From the NCBI GenBank assembly GCA_033675265.1, contig JAUJYZ010000435.1:248001-312000 (forward strand): a stretch of DNA of 64,000 bases. Reading direction: 5' to 3'. Below, in pieces: positions 19,895 to 31,812 of this stretch. Made by a program: the position numbers and the translations under genes. The stretch is from Actinostola sp. cb2023 (lineage: Eukaryota > Cnidaria > Anthozoa > Actiniaria > Actinostolidae). The notes under the pieces are model-generated. The model did no database searches. It worked only from the letters and a program-made list of their open reading frames with translations, and was not told where the DNA came from. The stretch's first letter is position 1. Each line of letters begins with the position of its first letter.

Positions 19895-20461
19895 ATTATC
19901 ATTATTGTATTTCAATAGTTGATTAATATTAGTCATTAGTGTTAAACAGTCTTAGAATAGACTAATTTGGCTATACAACGCAACGAATAACCAAGAAACA
20001 ATCAAACATAAAGCAGGAAATCAATCGATTTTTTGATTGAAAATTCTATTTTCTACCCTGTGGTAAGGGTCATGGCCTAGAAACATTTCCCCTGCATTTC
20101 AAGTACTTTTGTGTTAATAAAGTAACTTCAACCACAACAGGAATAATATTGAAGATCCTGGAAATTAAAAATCAAAGAAAAAAGTCGGATAAATGTATTT
20201 TTTTAAATATAATTTATTTTGCTCGACGCGGGATCCCTGTGGTGAAACCACGAAATCTTTAATCCTAATTTTCGGCATGTTCCACCGAATGGATTTTTGA
20301 GGACTTTTAGTATGTTGTTTAGGTACTGTAACCCATCTTGGTTGAATAGCGATGAGAAACTTTCTGTTGCAATTTGTTCCAACCTAAACCGTAGAATGAC
20401 TGGACTATTAAGCTTATATGTAGGTAGGTAGCACAGCAATACCAAGCATAAACTTGTATGA

Positions 20462-20510
20462 AAATAATACTAACAAGATGCTCAATGAGCGTATACTCGG
20501 ACATTATGAC
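20462..20510 (-). mobile_element. Helentron-like 3' terminus (fragment)
   Basis: AACAAGATGCTCAATGAGCG followed by TATACTCGGACA is the inverse of the terminus at 51200-51231. Only a short piece is recognisable before the next element. Confidence 0.45.
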
Positions 20511-20905
20511 AAGTAGATCTCTATCTTTGCTCACCAACACACACCATTGGTAGAACAAGCCACAGCTATCTCAAATTTGATCCTGTCATTTGATAAACGA
20601 TCCAGTGAAATCACAAACGATCCAGTCAAATGACAAACAATCCAGTCAGTTGTCAAACGATCCTGTCATTTGATAAACGATCCAGTGAAATCACAAACGA
20701 TCCAGTCAAATGACAGTTAATTAGTGGCGGACCAAACGCCACGCAGTTCAGTCGATTGTAAAACAGTCAAGTCAGCAGTGGTACCGATAAACGATTGTAG
20801 AATAAACCAGTCAACCGACAAACAATCCAAAAGCATTCAGTTCAGCTTGTTGATTTATTGACACTGGCGAAACTCAGTGTTCCTAGTTGTCATCAAATAC
20901 AAATA

Positions 20906-20975
20906 CAGTGGAACCCCGTTATAACGGACACCGAAGGGACCAGAGAAAGTGTCTGTTATAACGGGGTGTCCGTTA
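20906..20975 (+). mobile_element. Tigger/pogo-like terminal fragment
   Basis: After a TA, CAGTGGAACCCCGTTATAAC and GGACACCG, then an inverted partial copy (GTCTGTTATAACGGGGTGTC), resemble the termini of Tigger/pogo-type mariner elements. A run of 30 G follows directly. No transposase and no second terminus were found. Confidence 0.5.
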
Positions 20976-20978
20976 TAT

Positions 20979-21008
<30 letters not shown>
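20979..21008. repeat. poly(G) run, 30 bases
   Basis: Thirty consecutive G residues, probably grown from the GGGG at the end of the preceding Tigger-like sequence. Length may be unreliable in an assembly. Confidence 0.9.
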
Positions 21009-21009
<1 letters not shown>

Positions 21010-22589
21010 ACTCCAATATATGTTCTATACGGGGATGTGCCGCTGGAAAGGGTATGGTGTTTGACCTCTGTCCTAAACAGGGTATGTACATGTATTTTAG
21101 ATTTCTTTGTCCTAAACAGGGTCAGGGTTTCAAACTCTCAGCGGCACCCCTATACCCAAACATGGACCAAGTACTCCCCCCCGGGATCTACATGTAATTA
21201 CAGTCTGCAACGAAATGACCGTACCATCATTAATAATATAATTGTAGTTTCTTACTGAAACGAGCAATATTTCTTCAATATCTTTTGCTCACTTTCATCC
21301 TGATAAGCTAAAAGAAAAAGATGAAAGTTTGATAATCGAGTGGCTAAACAGAGCGATAGAGTTAGCGAGGTATTCGGACCAACGTGGGCGAGGGGTGAAA
21401 TGAACCTTTTGTTTCAGTAAAGTGTGAGGGGGATAGAGGAAAAGACAAAGGAGAACGAATGTGAAAAATGAATCAGAATGCAAATGAACGTAGTAGTGCA
21501 ATGCAGTGTTAGTATAGAATGATAGAAAATGAGACAATTAAAAACCAGGAACAGGGAAGGTACGTAGTATTGAGGAGGTACAAGTCTTGAGGTGAAGGCA
21601 GTGAAAAAATAACTATGTGAAGTACGTTTCATAGGGGGGGTTGGGTTAAGGGGGAAGGTATGGGGGTAGGGAGGGGCTAAAGGTGAATGTGATGTAAAGT
21701 AAAGTTAGTAGCCTCTGGATCGACGATAACGAATTATGGTACGTGAAGCAGAGGCACAAAAACGCGGGCTGATGAAGTGGTGAAGGCGTTTATGGACTTA
21801 AGATAACAGAAAATAGTAATGTAAATAATAAGCATGCAAAGTGAATGGCACAAAAAGACATAAAGCAGCTCATGGTGTTGTAAGGGTGATAGTAAACTAA
21901 AGTCACTAAATATAGATGGAGAATGGCAAAAACATAATAAAATGGCATCAAGACTGATAATGTGAGTATAGAAAGATAGATGACGTTTTGTTTAACTAGG
22001 GATTAAAATTAAATTTAAAATTAAAATTGACATATTTTAAAATAAAATAAAATAAAATAAAAGACAAAGCGCGCTTGAGAATACGAAAATAACTAGGTTT
22101 ATCAATACGGACTAAAATAGGAAACTAAAGCTCTTTAGTTTCTTATTTTAGTCCGTATACCGGTAGATAAACATGGTACAAAACGGAGGAATGTAAAGAC
22201 CGGAGAGGAACAGGCATTTAATATCCGCCCTCCCTAAGTATTAATTTAGGCCATTTTTCTCCCTCCTCCCTGTTCTTTTTCGCTGTTTTTTTTTTGGTTG
22301 TTTCTCAGCTCCCTCTATATTTTTAGGCCATTAATTTCTCCCTCCTCCCTGATCCGAGAGCGTACCCCTCCCCCAGTCATGACCGGCATGATGACAAGGA
22401 ACACTGAGTTTCGCCAGTGTCAATAAATCAACAAGCTGAACTAAATGCTTTTGGATTGTTTGTCGGTTGACTGGTTTATTCTACAATCGTTTATCGGTAC
22501 CACTGCTGACTTGACTGTTTTACAATCGACTGAACTGCGTGGCATTTGGTCCGCCACTAATTAATTGTCATTTGACTGGATCGTTTGTG

Positions 22590-23150
22590 ATTTCACTGGA
22601 TCGTTTACCAAATGACAGGATCGTTTGACAACTGACTGGATTGTTTGTCATTTGACTGGATCGTTTGTGATTTCACTGGATCGTTTATCAAATGACAGGA
22701 TCGTTTGAACAACTGACTGGATTGTTTGTCATTTGACTGGATCGTTTGTGATTTCACTGGATCGTTTATCAAATGACAGGATCGTTTGACAACTGACTGC
22801 ATTGTTTGTCATTTGACTGGATCGTTTGTGATTTCACTGGATCGTTTATCAAATGACAGGATCGTTTGACAACTGACTGGATTGTTTGTCATTTGTCTGG
22901 ATCGTTTCTCATTTGACTGGATTGGTTGTGATTTCACTGGATCGTTTATCAAATGACAGGATCGTTTGACAACTGACACGTCACCAAACACTGGATTGTT
23001 TGTGATTTCACTGGATCGTTTATCAAATGACAGGATCGTTTGACAACTGACACGTCACCAAACACTGGATTGTTTGTCATTTGACTGGATCGTTTGACAA
23101 CTGACTGGACCGTTTGACAACTGACTGGATCGTTTGTCAATTGACTGGAT
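22590..23150. repeat. 20-bp tandem array, 80-bp higher-order unit
   Basis: Units of the form GGATCGTTTNNNNNNNNNACT vary in the middle (GTGATTTC, ATCAAATG, GACAACTG, GTCATTTG) and cycle in that order, giving an 80-bp super-unit. Two copies are followed by CACGTCACCAAACACTGGAT. This array is the right terminus of the surrounding element. Confidence 0.85.
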
Positions 23151-23205
23151 CGTCATCCTTGATCGTTTTGCAGTCGACGTATTTTTGGTGGTAACGGCGC
23201 GCCAT

Positions 23206-23375
23206 AGTTTCCTATCATCCAAATTATAGTAAAACATTCACTTAAATATACATTGTACATTGTTGGATTTTTAAAGTAATATACAATATTCACGTCTGAT
23301 CTGTATGGGATTCACAAACTCGAGCCGTAGACGAGATCGGCCGCTCATATTGTACATAATTATTTACATACAGTC
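23206..23375. repeat. dispersed repeat shared with 13764-13940
   Basis: Same orientation and order of words as the copy at 13764 (GTTTCCTATCATCCAAA, TATAGTAAAACATTCACTTA, GTTGGATT, TGTATGG, GCTCATATTGTA). It has diverged and lost the hairpin. Confidence 0.6.
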
Positions 23376-24288
23376 CAAGCTCCCGTAAGCAACTACATTT
23401 ACGTTTTCCACCACACCACAAGCTGTAGCTTTAACAATTTATTGTGTATTTTATATAAATAAAAAATATTATTAATACTACATGTACCTCGGGAATTTGA
23501 ATAAGTGGTCGTAACTTTATGTCTTTTTGTTGTAGTTTGGGTTTTCACTTGAGAAGACAGCAAGTGATGGTATATCACCATATATGGTAAGGACATGTAT
23601 GCTACTATCAAAATAACTTTATTAAGAAAGCCTGATTTGACGTACTGTTTAAAGTATGAATGTGAGACCGAAAAATGAATTCATGGCTTGATCAGGCATC
23701 CAATATATAGACAACACTAAAACAAGCAGGAAAAGATGACAAATTTCACTTTAACTATATTTCGACTTTATTGCAAAGCCATCATCAGGATAGAGTAACT
23801 ACAAACAAGGACAGATACTTATACATGTAGCTACTGACAGATACCGATACGTATAGCTACTGACAAGTCAATTAAGGTATCAGGGTACCCCTACCGACCG
23901 GTATGCATTCAAGTCGCCTTAACACAGAATCCGTCCATTTAAATCCCAATAAAGTATACATTTTCTGAAAGCTAAATAAATGGAGATTCCTACTAATGGT
24001 CTATTAACAAAAAAGAAACAAGCGTTTTAGAAATAAGTGGAGTTCAATGAATTTTCATATAACGTTATTCGGTGAGTTCCTTGACAGCCGCATTTTAGGA
24101 AATTCAAGATAATCATCTTTATGCACTCTAGAGATATCAATGATCAAAAGGGTGTCTCCGATTTTCGATAAGTTGCCCCATTGCTTTTTTATTTGCCGCT
24201 AAACTTTCGGTATGCTAAAAATACATTGTTTTTTACTAATGGGTCATTCCACAGTATTATATCCCTTAATTCATTTTCTAGAAAGTCA
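23376..24288. other. no gene seen; possible retroelement fragment
   Basis: AT-rich with no convincing frame. The part at 23690-23880 reads on the minus strand like a retroelement end, CCTGATGATGGCTTTGCAAT...GTCGAAATAT, of a type frequently found in aquatic animals. Confidence 0.4.
23760..23788 (-). ncRNA. possible hammerhead-ribozyme core
   Basis: On the minus strand, CTGATGA is followed by a six-pair stem (GGCTTT/AAAGTC with one G-T pair), a five-base loop and GAAA. This spacing is that of the hammerhead core, known in Penelope-like elements and other retroelements. I could not pair stems I and III convincingly, so it may be a decayed ribozyme or only part of a retroelement end. Confidence 0.3.
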
Positions 24289-24292
24289 TTAA

Positions 24293-25306
24293 CCCTTTGA
24301 CTCCCACGGCGCCCGAAACCGCCCGTAAAAATCGATACTGCTTTGAAAAATTCTAACTTTCTGAATTTTCGTAACATCGATCTCATGGCCAGTTATTAGT
24401 GACAACTAGAGAACTCTTCATATTTTAACCTCAAGTAAACTGATTTACAGGTCCGATTTCTGGGCATTAGTTCAATTTGTTTGCCATAAAAATCAAAAAT
24501 GCGTGTTTTTGACGCAATTTTACACCTCGAAAATGACTGACATTTGACTTGGATTTTCTTCCAAAATACATCCTTGCGAAACAAAACGCCACTTTCTCAG
24601 CAAACTTCCATCTCTCTTCTTGATATAGTCGTGAATTTTGCCCTCTCTTTTCCTTAACTCGCCGAACAATAGCCATTTCCTTAGGACCACTTTCGCTAAC
24701 ACGTGTTTTCCTTCTGCACGCCCGAAAAGGATGCCGGGAAACATCCTTTAATTTCGGCATAGATTTCCCCGAATATCCGTTTTTTAAGAATATATAGAGT
24801 GTCGAGCCACTCGGTCCTACAGGCAAAATATTGCACCGGTTGCATTCTTTACAAGTCCAAAGTCGCCAAAAATGCCTTTGTAGGTCCTGGAATCCACCAC
24901 AAGAAAGACCAGAGAGACGATTTCACACTTGAGTCCGCCATTTTGAATTTCCAAACGGCAATGTTGAAATGTGTTCGTGAATTCGTATCTAAACTCCTGA
25001 GTTCTTCCAGGAGAACGGTCTCTACCACACCAGTCAAGCTTAATGATGCTGTCCTGGGGGCTTCTGTGGTGAATAATGGCTATAAACACTCTAAAAATGC
25101 AAAATTGACCGCTCCTAGTAGCTACGAGATGCTGTTCCTCGCGGAGATTCACGACAAGAGAAAGATTACGTCAGACCCTGAGCCCGTGGGCTTTCAGAAC
25201 TGTCAAGATTTCCATGGAAACCCCTTATATGGAATCGAAATTTCCTATGACGTGATTAGGTCCAGAAAATCGCTAAAAAACTCAAAAATCTCTGGGTGTC
25301 AAAGGG
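24293..25306. mobile_element. TTAA-flanked (piggyBac-type) non-autonomous element, copy A
   Basis: 1014 bp, flanked by TTAA on both sides. Termini CCCTTTGACTCCCACGG and (inverted) CCCTTTGACACCC fit piggyBac-type elements, which insert at TTAA and usually begin CCC. Imperfect inverted similarity extends inward. It is nearly identical to the copies at 27629 and 57608. It differs from them by an extra A near 24902 and by CTTTAA in place of CGGGAA near 24745. Overlapping open frames on both strands have no known domain, and the extra base disrupts the minus-strand frame, so I regard it as non-coding. Confidence 0.85.
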
Positions 25307-25310
25307 TTAA

Positions 25311-25683
25311 ACAAAAAAAATATGAGGTCACGTGACCAGGACTTTTGTCACCTCCGGGAAGAAGTTAGGGTTGGGGTTAACTCAAAACTAGGGTTAGGGT
25401 AACGATTCAGGCTTAGGGTTATTTTTTTTTTGCCATTGGGTTAGTTCTGGAAGCTAGGGTTAGATTTGACTGAAGGCTGGCTTAGGGGATAGGGCTAGTC
25501 ACGTGACAAGCATCACCCCCCCCCTGGATCACCATAGGGTGAGTGTGACCATTGGTCTGACTAATATCCACGACAACTATTCTTCTCTGCTGTCTAAATT
25601 TCACAATGACCACTCCCTCAACTTTGACTTTTTGACCTATATGTAAAATTGGGCTTTTGAGGTCTATAACAAATACCCTCCCG
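25311..25683. other. no gene seen; telomere-like words
   Basis: Holds several GGGTTAGGGT-like words (25365-25460) in degenerate telomere-type sequence. A 75-codon minus-strand frame covers 25482-25709 but could not be assigned. Confidence 0.4.
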
Positions 25684-27483
25684 GCTATGTGCACGGTGTT
25701 GATACCCAAGCGATAGTGAGCCAGATGAACGGTTCAAAACAATTTTTTCTTGTAAATGTTAGGAGGTTATCTCGAATTTTTTTTCATAGAATCATTAATT
25801 AGCATCTAAATATTTATTAGGAATGCTTAGTTTTGAAAGTACATAGAAATAAGAACGAAAAAAATGATCAATTTGAAGAGAAATGTATAAATCGTGCGTT
25901 ACATTACGACAATCAGCATCAGAATATTGTAAATAACAATTTCGCTTTTACGCGAAATCAAAAATAAATCACGCCATAGGTATCGACATAAATTGTTCTT
26001 TTCATCCAAGTAATAAGTTATTGCATGCAAGCGGACATAAAATTAATCACAAACTTTTTCGGTATCAAAACATTTGTCCTCCTATCGGAATGGTGAAAAC
26101 TAAATCACGGATATCATCCGAGTGAGCCAAATAATCAGTAAAACTTACCGACAGAAAACTTAGACATATCATCTCTTATCCAGAATCCATGCTTTTCGAT
26201 TGATTGGCTTGGTTAAATGCATGTAAATTGCGATTTTTATGTACCGTAAACATGATGTCCGCCATTAAGTTATCTTCTATCGATTTCAGTTAAACACACG
26301 CTGGAGCGCATCAAATTTGCACGCTCAAAGGTGCGCTAGAGCGTGCTTAAACCACAAAATAAACACACGCTCAGAGCGTGCTTCTCCAAGTAGATAAGAG
26401 CGGGTCCTGGCACCCGCAACGCACGGTCATGCGTGCACGCTCTGACCGGGTTCAGCGTGTTCGAAGCACGCTGTGAAAAGGTATAAAATAATAGAACAGT
26501 AATTGTTACTTTCCTTATCAAATAAACTTATTCTTTATCCTACGCGTTTCATCTGTAATCAACAGACTTCCTCAGGGAGTTTATTTGTACAAAGTCCGCT
26601 CGTAAAGATAAACAAGTTTACACGTCATGGCGCATGTTTACGTCAGGTACCTATTGCGATAAAATGCTCATCCAAAGCTTTCCTCTACATCCGTCCTTAG
26701 CTGCTACGTCTATATTCCAAGACTCACAAATAAAATATGCAAAAGTCAGTAAAAAAATAGATAATTAGATTCAGTGCTAGAAAACGGCGAACGCCGAAGT
26801 TGTGTCAATTTCCTTAATTTGCATGTTTCTGTAATACTCGTCATTTCTCTACTCTCAGTAAAAGTTGGAACGTTTTTGGAACGTTTTTGGTTTCGACTAA
26901 ATACTAAGATTATCACAGTTACATTGTAGCGGCACTCTTTGAGAATGACGAATATTACAATAGATTCATCTACAGTATAGATTATTCCAAGTCTAGCCGT
27001 AAATTTTTGCCAAAACCCGTGCAAAAGGGCTAGTTGAGAATCTTAGAATCTAAAAATCAATATCTACAGTAGCACTATCGGCAATTTCTTTCAACGACTT
27101 ACAAACACGAGACAAGACAGAATACTCATAATATACCGGGAATATAAAGAATATACAGTGTTACATTGTCCGGTAAATCCAAAATTGAAATTGGACTCAT
27201 CGTTGAGGGCTTGTTGAAATCACAACTGAGATACTTTCTTTAGCGTTTATTAATGAAAATTATCTATGTACATTGTACATTTTATTTAATATACGCAGAG
27301 CGGGTTTCGAGGCCCGCTCAGCGTGTTTACCTTCAGCGGGTTAGAGCGTGCAATTTGAAACTCGTTATCAATTGGAATCAGCACGCTGAGCGGGTCAGTA
27401 ATTCAAAAACACCCGCTAAGTGCGCTGAGGTGCGCTGAGGCACGCTTGTAACACGCTTGGGTATCAACTCCGTGCACATAGCC
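25684..27483. mobile_element. 1.8-kb element with GAGCGTG-rich subterminal regions
   Basis: GGCTATGTGCACGG...GTTGATACCCAAGCG at 25683-25712 is inverted at 27449-27483. Near both ends the words GAGCGTG, CACGCT and GAGCGGGT recur, about 14 at 26285-26475 and about 14 at 27295-27465, in both orientations. The AT-rich middle has no recognisable protein. Confidence 0.6.
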
Positions 27484-27628
27484 TCCCCCCCTAAGTCCTT
27501 CAATCAAGCTCAGTTTCAAATAAAATTTGGCATGTATAACCGTCTTAGGTAGACTTAATGTTTTAAATAGTTTTGGTAGGAAAAATGGCAAGTCAGTGAA
27601 AAAAAAAAATATAATTAATTGAATTTAA

Positions 27629-28641
27629 CCCTTTGACTCCCACGGCGCCCGAAACCGCCCGTAAAAATCGATACTGCTTTGAAAAATTCTAACTTTCTGA
27701 ATTTTCGTAACATCGATCTCATGGCCAGTTATTAGTGACAACTAGAGAACTCTTCATATTTTAACCTCAAGTAAACTGATTTACAGGTCCGATTTCTGGG
27801 CATTAGTTCAATTTGTTTGCCATAAAAATCAAAAATGCGTGTTTTTGACGCAATTTTACACCTCGAAAATGACCGACATTTGACTTGGATTTTCTTCCAA
27901 AATACATCCTTGCGAAACAAAACGCCACTTTCTCAGCAAACTTCCATCTCTCTTCTTGATATAGTCGTGAATTTTGCCCTCTCTTTTCCTTAACTCGCCG
28001 AACAATAGCCATTTCCTTAGGACCACTTTCGCTAACACGTGTTTTCCTTCTGCACGCCCGAAAAGGATGCCGGGAAACATCCGGGAATTTCGGCATAGAT
28101 TTCCCCGAATATCCGTTTTTTAAGAATATATAGAGTGTCGAGCCACTCGGTCCTACAGGCAAAATATTGCACCGGTTGCATTCTTTACAAGTCCAAAGTC
28201 GCCAAAAATGCCTTTGTAGGTCCTGGAATCCACCACAGAAAGACCAGAGAGACGATTTCACACTTGAGTCCGCCATTTTGAATTTCCAAACGGCAATGTC
28301 GAAATGTGTTCGTGAATTCGTATCTAAACTCCTGAGTTCTTCCAGGAGAACGGTCTCTACCACACCAGTCAAGCTTAATGATGCTGTCCTGGGGGCTTCT
28401 GTGGTGAATAATGGCTATAAACACTCTAAAAATGCAAAATTGACCGCTCCTAGTAGCTACGAGATGCTGTTCCTCGCGGAGATTCACGACAAGAGAAAGA
28501 TTACGTCAGACCCTGAGCCCGTGGGCTTTCAGAACTGTCAAGATTTCCATGGAAACCCCTTATATGGAATCGAAATTTCCTATGACGTGATTAGGTCCAG
28601 AAAATCGCTAAAAAACTCAAAAATCTCTGGGTGTCAAAGGG
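27629..28641. mobile_element. TTAA-flanked (piggyBac-type) non-autonomous element, copy B
   Basis: 1013 bp with TTAA at 27625-27628 and 28642-28645 and the same termini as copy A. It has the same orientation and differs from the copy at 57608 by only a few substitutions, which implies recent movement. Confidence 0.85.
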
Positions 28642-29056
28642 TTAAACATCATTGAATTGCAACATAAATATAAGGCAAGAGTCTGAAGTTTACTTTATGG
28701 GTATTGTTTCTCATGTGGGCATCGTCATGGTTACATAATTAGGGAATTATTGTGAAAAATCAGAAAATGGCGTTGCGGAGAAGACAACTGTAATAATATA
28801 TTGTGCTTTATAAAAATATATATTATTACAAATACTATTGATGCTTTATGAACCAAATCCCCTAGTGCTCCTTTACCTTTAGAAGAGACCAACTAAGAAC
28901 AACATTTTGACAAAAGGCTTTGAATTATGGGTATTCCAAAAAGCAAATGTCTTCTCCGCAACGTTTTGACACATAAAAGTTTTTGTCATGTGTAAGTCAA
29001 TAGTCGCAGAAACACAAAAGTTTCAAAACTGTAAACTTTCAACATGGGGACCACTA

Positions 29057-31640
29057 CAGTACCGATCGAAACTAACCTCAAACGCAAAGTTAACATATGT
29101 TAATGCAAAGTAAATGCCAGCGTGCATTTGGAGTTAACGCAAAACAAACACAATTTAGTAAACCCTGCCATTTGCAAGCGTTTGTTTAGCGCGTACTAAA
29201 TGAACGCAAAGCAAACACAAAGCAAACTATTCTATTCTAAACTCTAATGGATTTCATTTTCGAAAGCATTCAAACATCGTTATAAGCTTATATTTACAAT
29301 GTAATAGAAATTCAGTACAATTTACCGTAAATGTACAAAATAAGCACAAAATCTATCACACTTCAGCAAACTGAAAAGCGAGCAAAATTACCCTAAACTA
29401 AAAGCGATTTCTGTGTTGAAATCTCATTGCCAGAGGACATGAATTCGAAGACATTTTCGATAAAAGATGATGATGTTTTCGCAAAGAATGAAAGAAATGC
29501 AACCAACTAGACATCGACTAGACACTTGGCGCCGAGATCTGTCACGTTACAGAAAGTTTGATGCCCTAAAATATAACTCTCAACAAACTAAAAGAGCAGC
29601 ATGAATTTCACATGAAATTGATAGAGGGTAACCTTGGAAATTAAAAAAGAAAGACTGTTTGTTGCGGACATTATGTAATGTCTGCAACACAAATTTGATG
29701 GCTTCTAAGTCTGTTGGATACAGACGAAAATTTGATTTTTTAATGCCAAATTAAAGGTTGGACATTAGGCTTTTCATATACCATCAAAAATTGATAAGAT
29801 TATGAGGTAGTTTTAGCCTTTATGTCATATGTATCTGATGAACTGTGTCCAAATTTTTCATTTTTCTGCTTTTAAGGCAGTTTCGGAAAACAAGACCCCC
29901 ACAGAGTGGGCGTGGTCAATATTCGAGATGTCCTACTTAATTCTGATAACTCAGGGAACCTACTCTTCATTTACACTGCATTTGCTCTATAATAATTGAT
30001 TTGAAAATTTTCATTTTTAACAACTCTCAGCTTAAGAGCTACATGCTTTAATTTGAAGGAACAGATATCAGAGAAGGTATTATTTTGATTTCTTTCTTTC
30101 AAACACGCAAAATCGAGCCAAAAACAAATCTCAAATTTACACTCAGCTCGAGAGCGAAACGATCATTGAAGCGAATGGAACGCCTTGGTATTTTTTACAA
30201 ACTAGAGCCCAGGCTTGCGCAAGCTATGAATGGAATGCCTTGTCGTTTTTTTACATCTGCTCGAGCCGTTCGAACAAAACAAGGGATTTCTGGACGTGTT
30301 TTCGAAGGTAAATGGCGTAAAAATATCCATCAATTTTTCCCAAAACCATAGTGATCAAGAGGAATGTCTGTTTTAATGAAAATTTTCAACAAATTGTGCA
30401 GGATTTTGCAGATTTTGAGGAATTGTGCGGGATTGTGCGGGATTGTGCGGGTTTGACCTAATTGTGCGGACCCGCAACCGTGCAACCTGTCAGATGCCCT
30501 GTTATCAAGGTCAACCAGACCATAAAACACAGTCTAAACACATGTATGGACCAGATATAGGTACATGTACATTGTATGTCATTGGCCAATAGATATATAG
30601 ACAGAGCTACATGTAGCACCAAGTTTGTTGTCATTGTTGTAGTCCTGACCAGTTTTCAGCACTCTTATTTATAAATAGATTTACACTCAGAGTGTACAAT
30701 GTACCTAGCATTTGCTGTAAGTGCTTAATTACTGCATCCAGTCAATTTTGTTTTTCATGTGGGATTTGTGCATTGAAATTCCTTGATTTAGCGCAAAACA
30801 AATAGAATTATAGTTCCACTGCAATACCAAGCTGTAAAACACCAATTCTATAACACATTTTCACAGTGTAATGGCCGCAACGATTTTCATGTAATGTCCG
30901 CAACACATTGTTGAAGCCGATTTAAGCCGAATTGATGAGCTTTGTATGAATTTTTCACATTGTTAAGAAACTTTGGTCCCTTACAAGTTTAGAAAATCCA
31001 TTTGTTTTCCTGAAATTGCTCACAATTCACAGGAATTGAGATTTTAAAAAGGTGGCTCAAACTTTTGGTTGTTTTTGCTGTAATGACCGCAACAGAGCTT
31101 TAAAAATTAATATCAGACAGCTCAGAAGGAATATATTTGCATTTTTTATGCCAAAGTATAGAGGGCAACCCCATGTATGCCATGGTATACACCAATCAGC
31201 ACAGTTGTGTATAACTAGGGCAGGGCAGCATTCACAATGTTGTTTAATGCCTATGAATGGTGGAATGTTAATCAGATGACAAGGGAGTAATGGCGGATCG
31301 TAGCGAATGGCTTTGCAAAGTTTGCTCTTCAAAGTCCGAAAAGTTAAATGTACCAGTCGAAGATCAAGAAAAAAATTACCTTATTGAGAAATTGCAATTT
31401 ATTCCATCCAAATATGTACAAATATGACAATTCCGAACCAGAAATCTTCCTTTAGTTTCCTTTGTAATTCACATCGTTCGTTCGACCTTCGGCTCGGGTT
31501 TGTTTACGTTGTACTTCTTAAACGCGCGTTTGTTCTAAGTTAACTCCAAACAAACGCAAAGCAAACCCTGGCAAACTCTGCGTTCGTTTGGAGTTAACGC
31601 AAAACAAACACACGTTTGAGGTTAGTTTCGATCGGTACTG
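29057..31640. mobile_element. 2.6-kb TA-flanked element with perfect terminal inverted repeats
   Basis: CAGTACCGATCGAAACTAAC and a further eight bases are perfectly inverted at the two ends, with TA on each side. Inner repeats GGAGTTAACGCAAAACAAAC are also inverted. Words TAATGTCCGCAAC/GTTGCGGACATTA recur at 29661, 30890 and 31080. An array of ATTGTGCGGG lies at 30420-30460. TA duplication and CAGT ends suggest a mariner-like mobiliser, but no transposase frame is present. Confidence 0.75.
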
Positions 31641-31696
31641 TATGCCCAACTTGGGTGACTTCAAGTTTTTTAGTTAATGTGAAATTAAAGATTGTA

Positions 31697-31812
31697 TTTT
31701 GTTGCGGAGAAGACAATTCTGTTGCGGAGAAGACAATTTTATTAGGGAGATTAGGCAATTCTGTTGTGGAGAAGACAATTCTGTTGCGGAGAAGACATTT
31801 CTGTTGCGGAGA
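31697..31812. repeat. short tandem array of a ~22-bp unit
   Basis: GTTGCGGAGAAGACAATTCT recurs four to five times with one degenerate unit (TTAGGGAGATTAGGCAATTC). Confidence 0.8.

Larger units (their letters stand above)
17018..20409. mobile_element. 3.4-kb foldback element with >1-kb inverted arms
   Basis: The left arm (about 17018-18230) and right arm (about 19020-20409) are near-complementary over more than 1.1 kb. Examples are ATAGTCCAGTCAT at both tips, TTGGAACAAATTGCAACAGA, ACCACAGGGATCCC and GGAATCTGCATGGAATCTG. The unpaired centre (18.23-19.02 kb) contains other repeats. The right arm carries an extra 0.2 kb insertion absent from the left arm. Short open frames in the arms are mirror images of each other and show no known domain. 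The size and layout resemble foldback-type DNA elements. Confidence 0.8.
20577..23150. mobile_element. 2.6-kb element with inverted termini made of 20-bp tandem repeats
   Basis: Both ends are arrays of 20-bp units (GGATCGTTTGTGATTTCACT and variants), inverted relative to each other: about 140 bp at the left and 560 bp at the right. Inside them the arms stay complementary for about 190 bp (GTTCAGCTTGTTGATTTATT, ACACTGGCGAAACTCAGTGT). The middle contains a Tigger-like terminus, a poly-G run, a hairpin with AACTAAAGCTCTTTAGTTTC and no recognisable protein. Confidence 0.75.

Noticed and set aside
24799..25335. 178-codon + frame and 119-codon - frame in the TTAA element (and 162-189-codon frames in its other copies)
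   Set aside because: Frames overlap on opposite strands of a partly palindromic element, have no known domain, and the - frame is broken by a one-base difference in copy A.
25482..25709. 75-codon minus-strand frame with alternating hydrophobic residues (ILHIGQKVKVEGVVIV)
   Set aside because: It looks OB-fold-like, but no family could be named, there is no neighbouring exon, and it crosses the edge of an inverted-repeat element.
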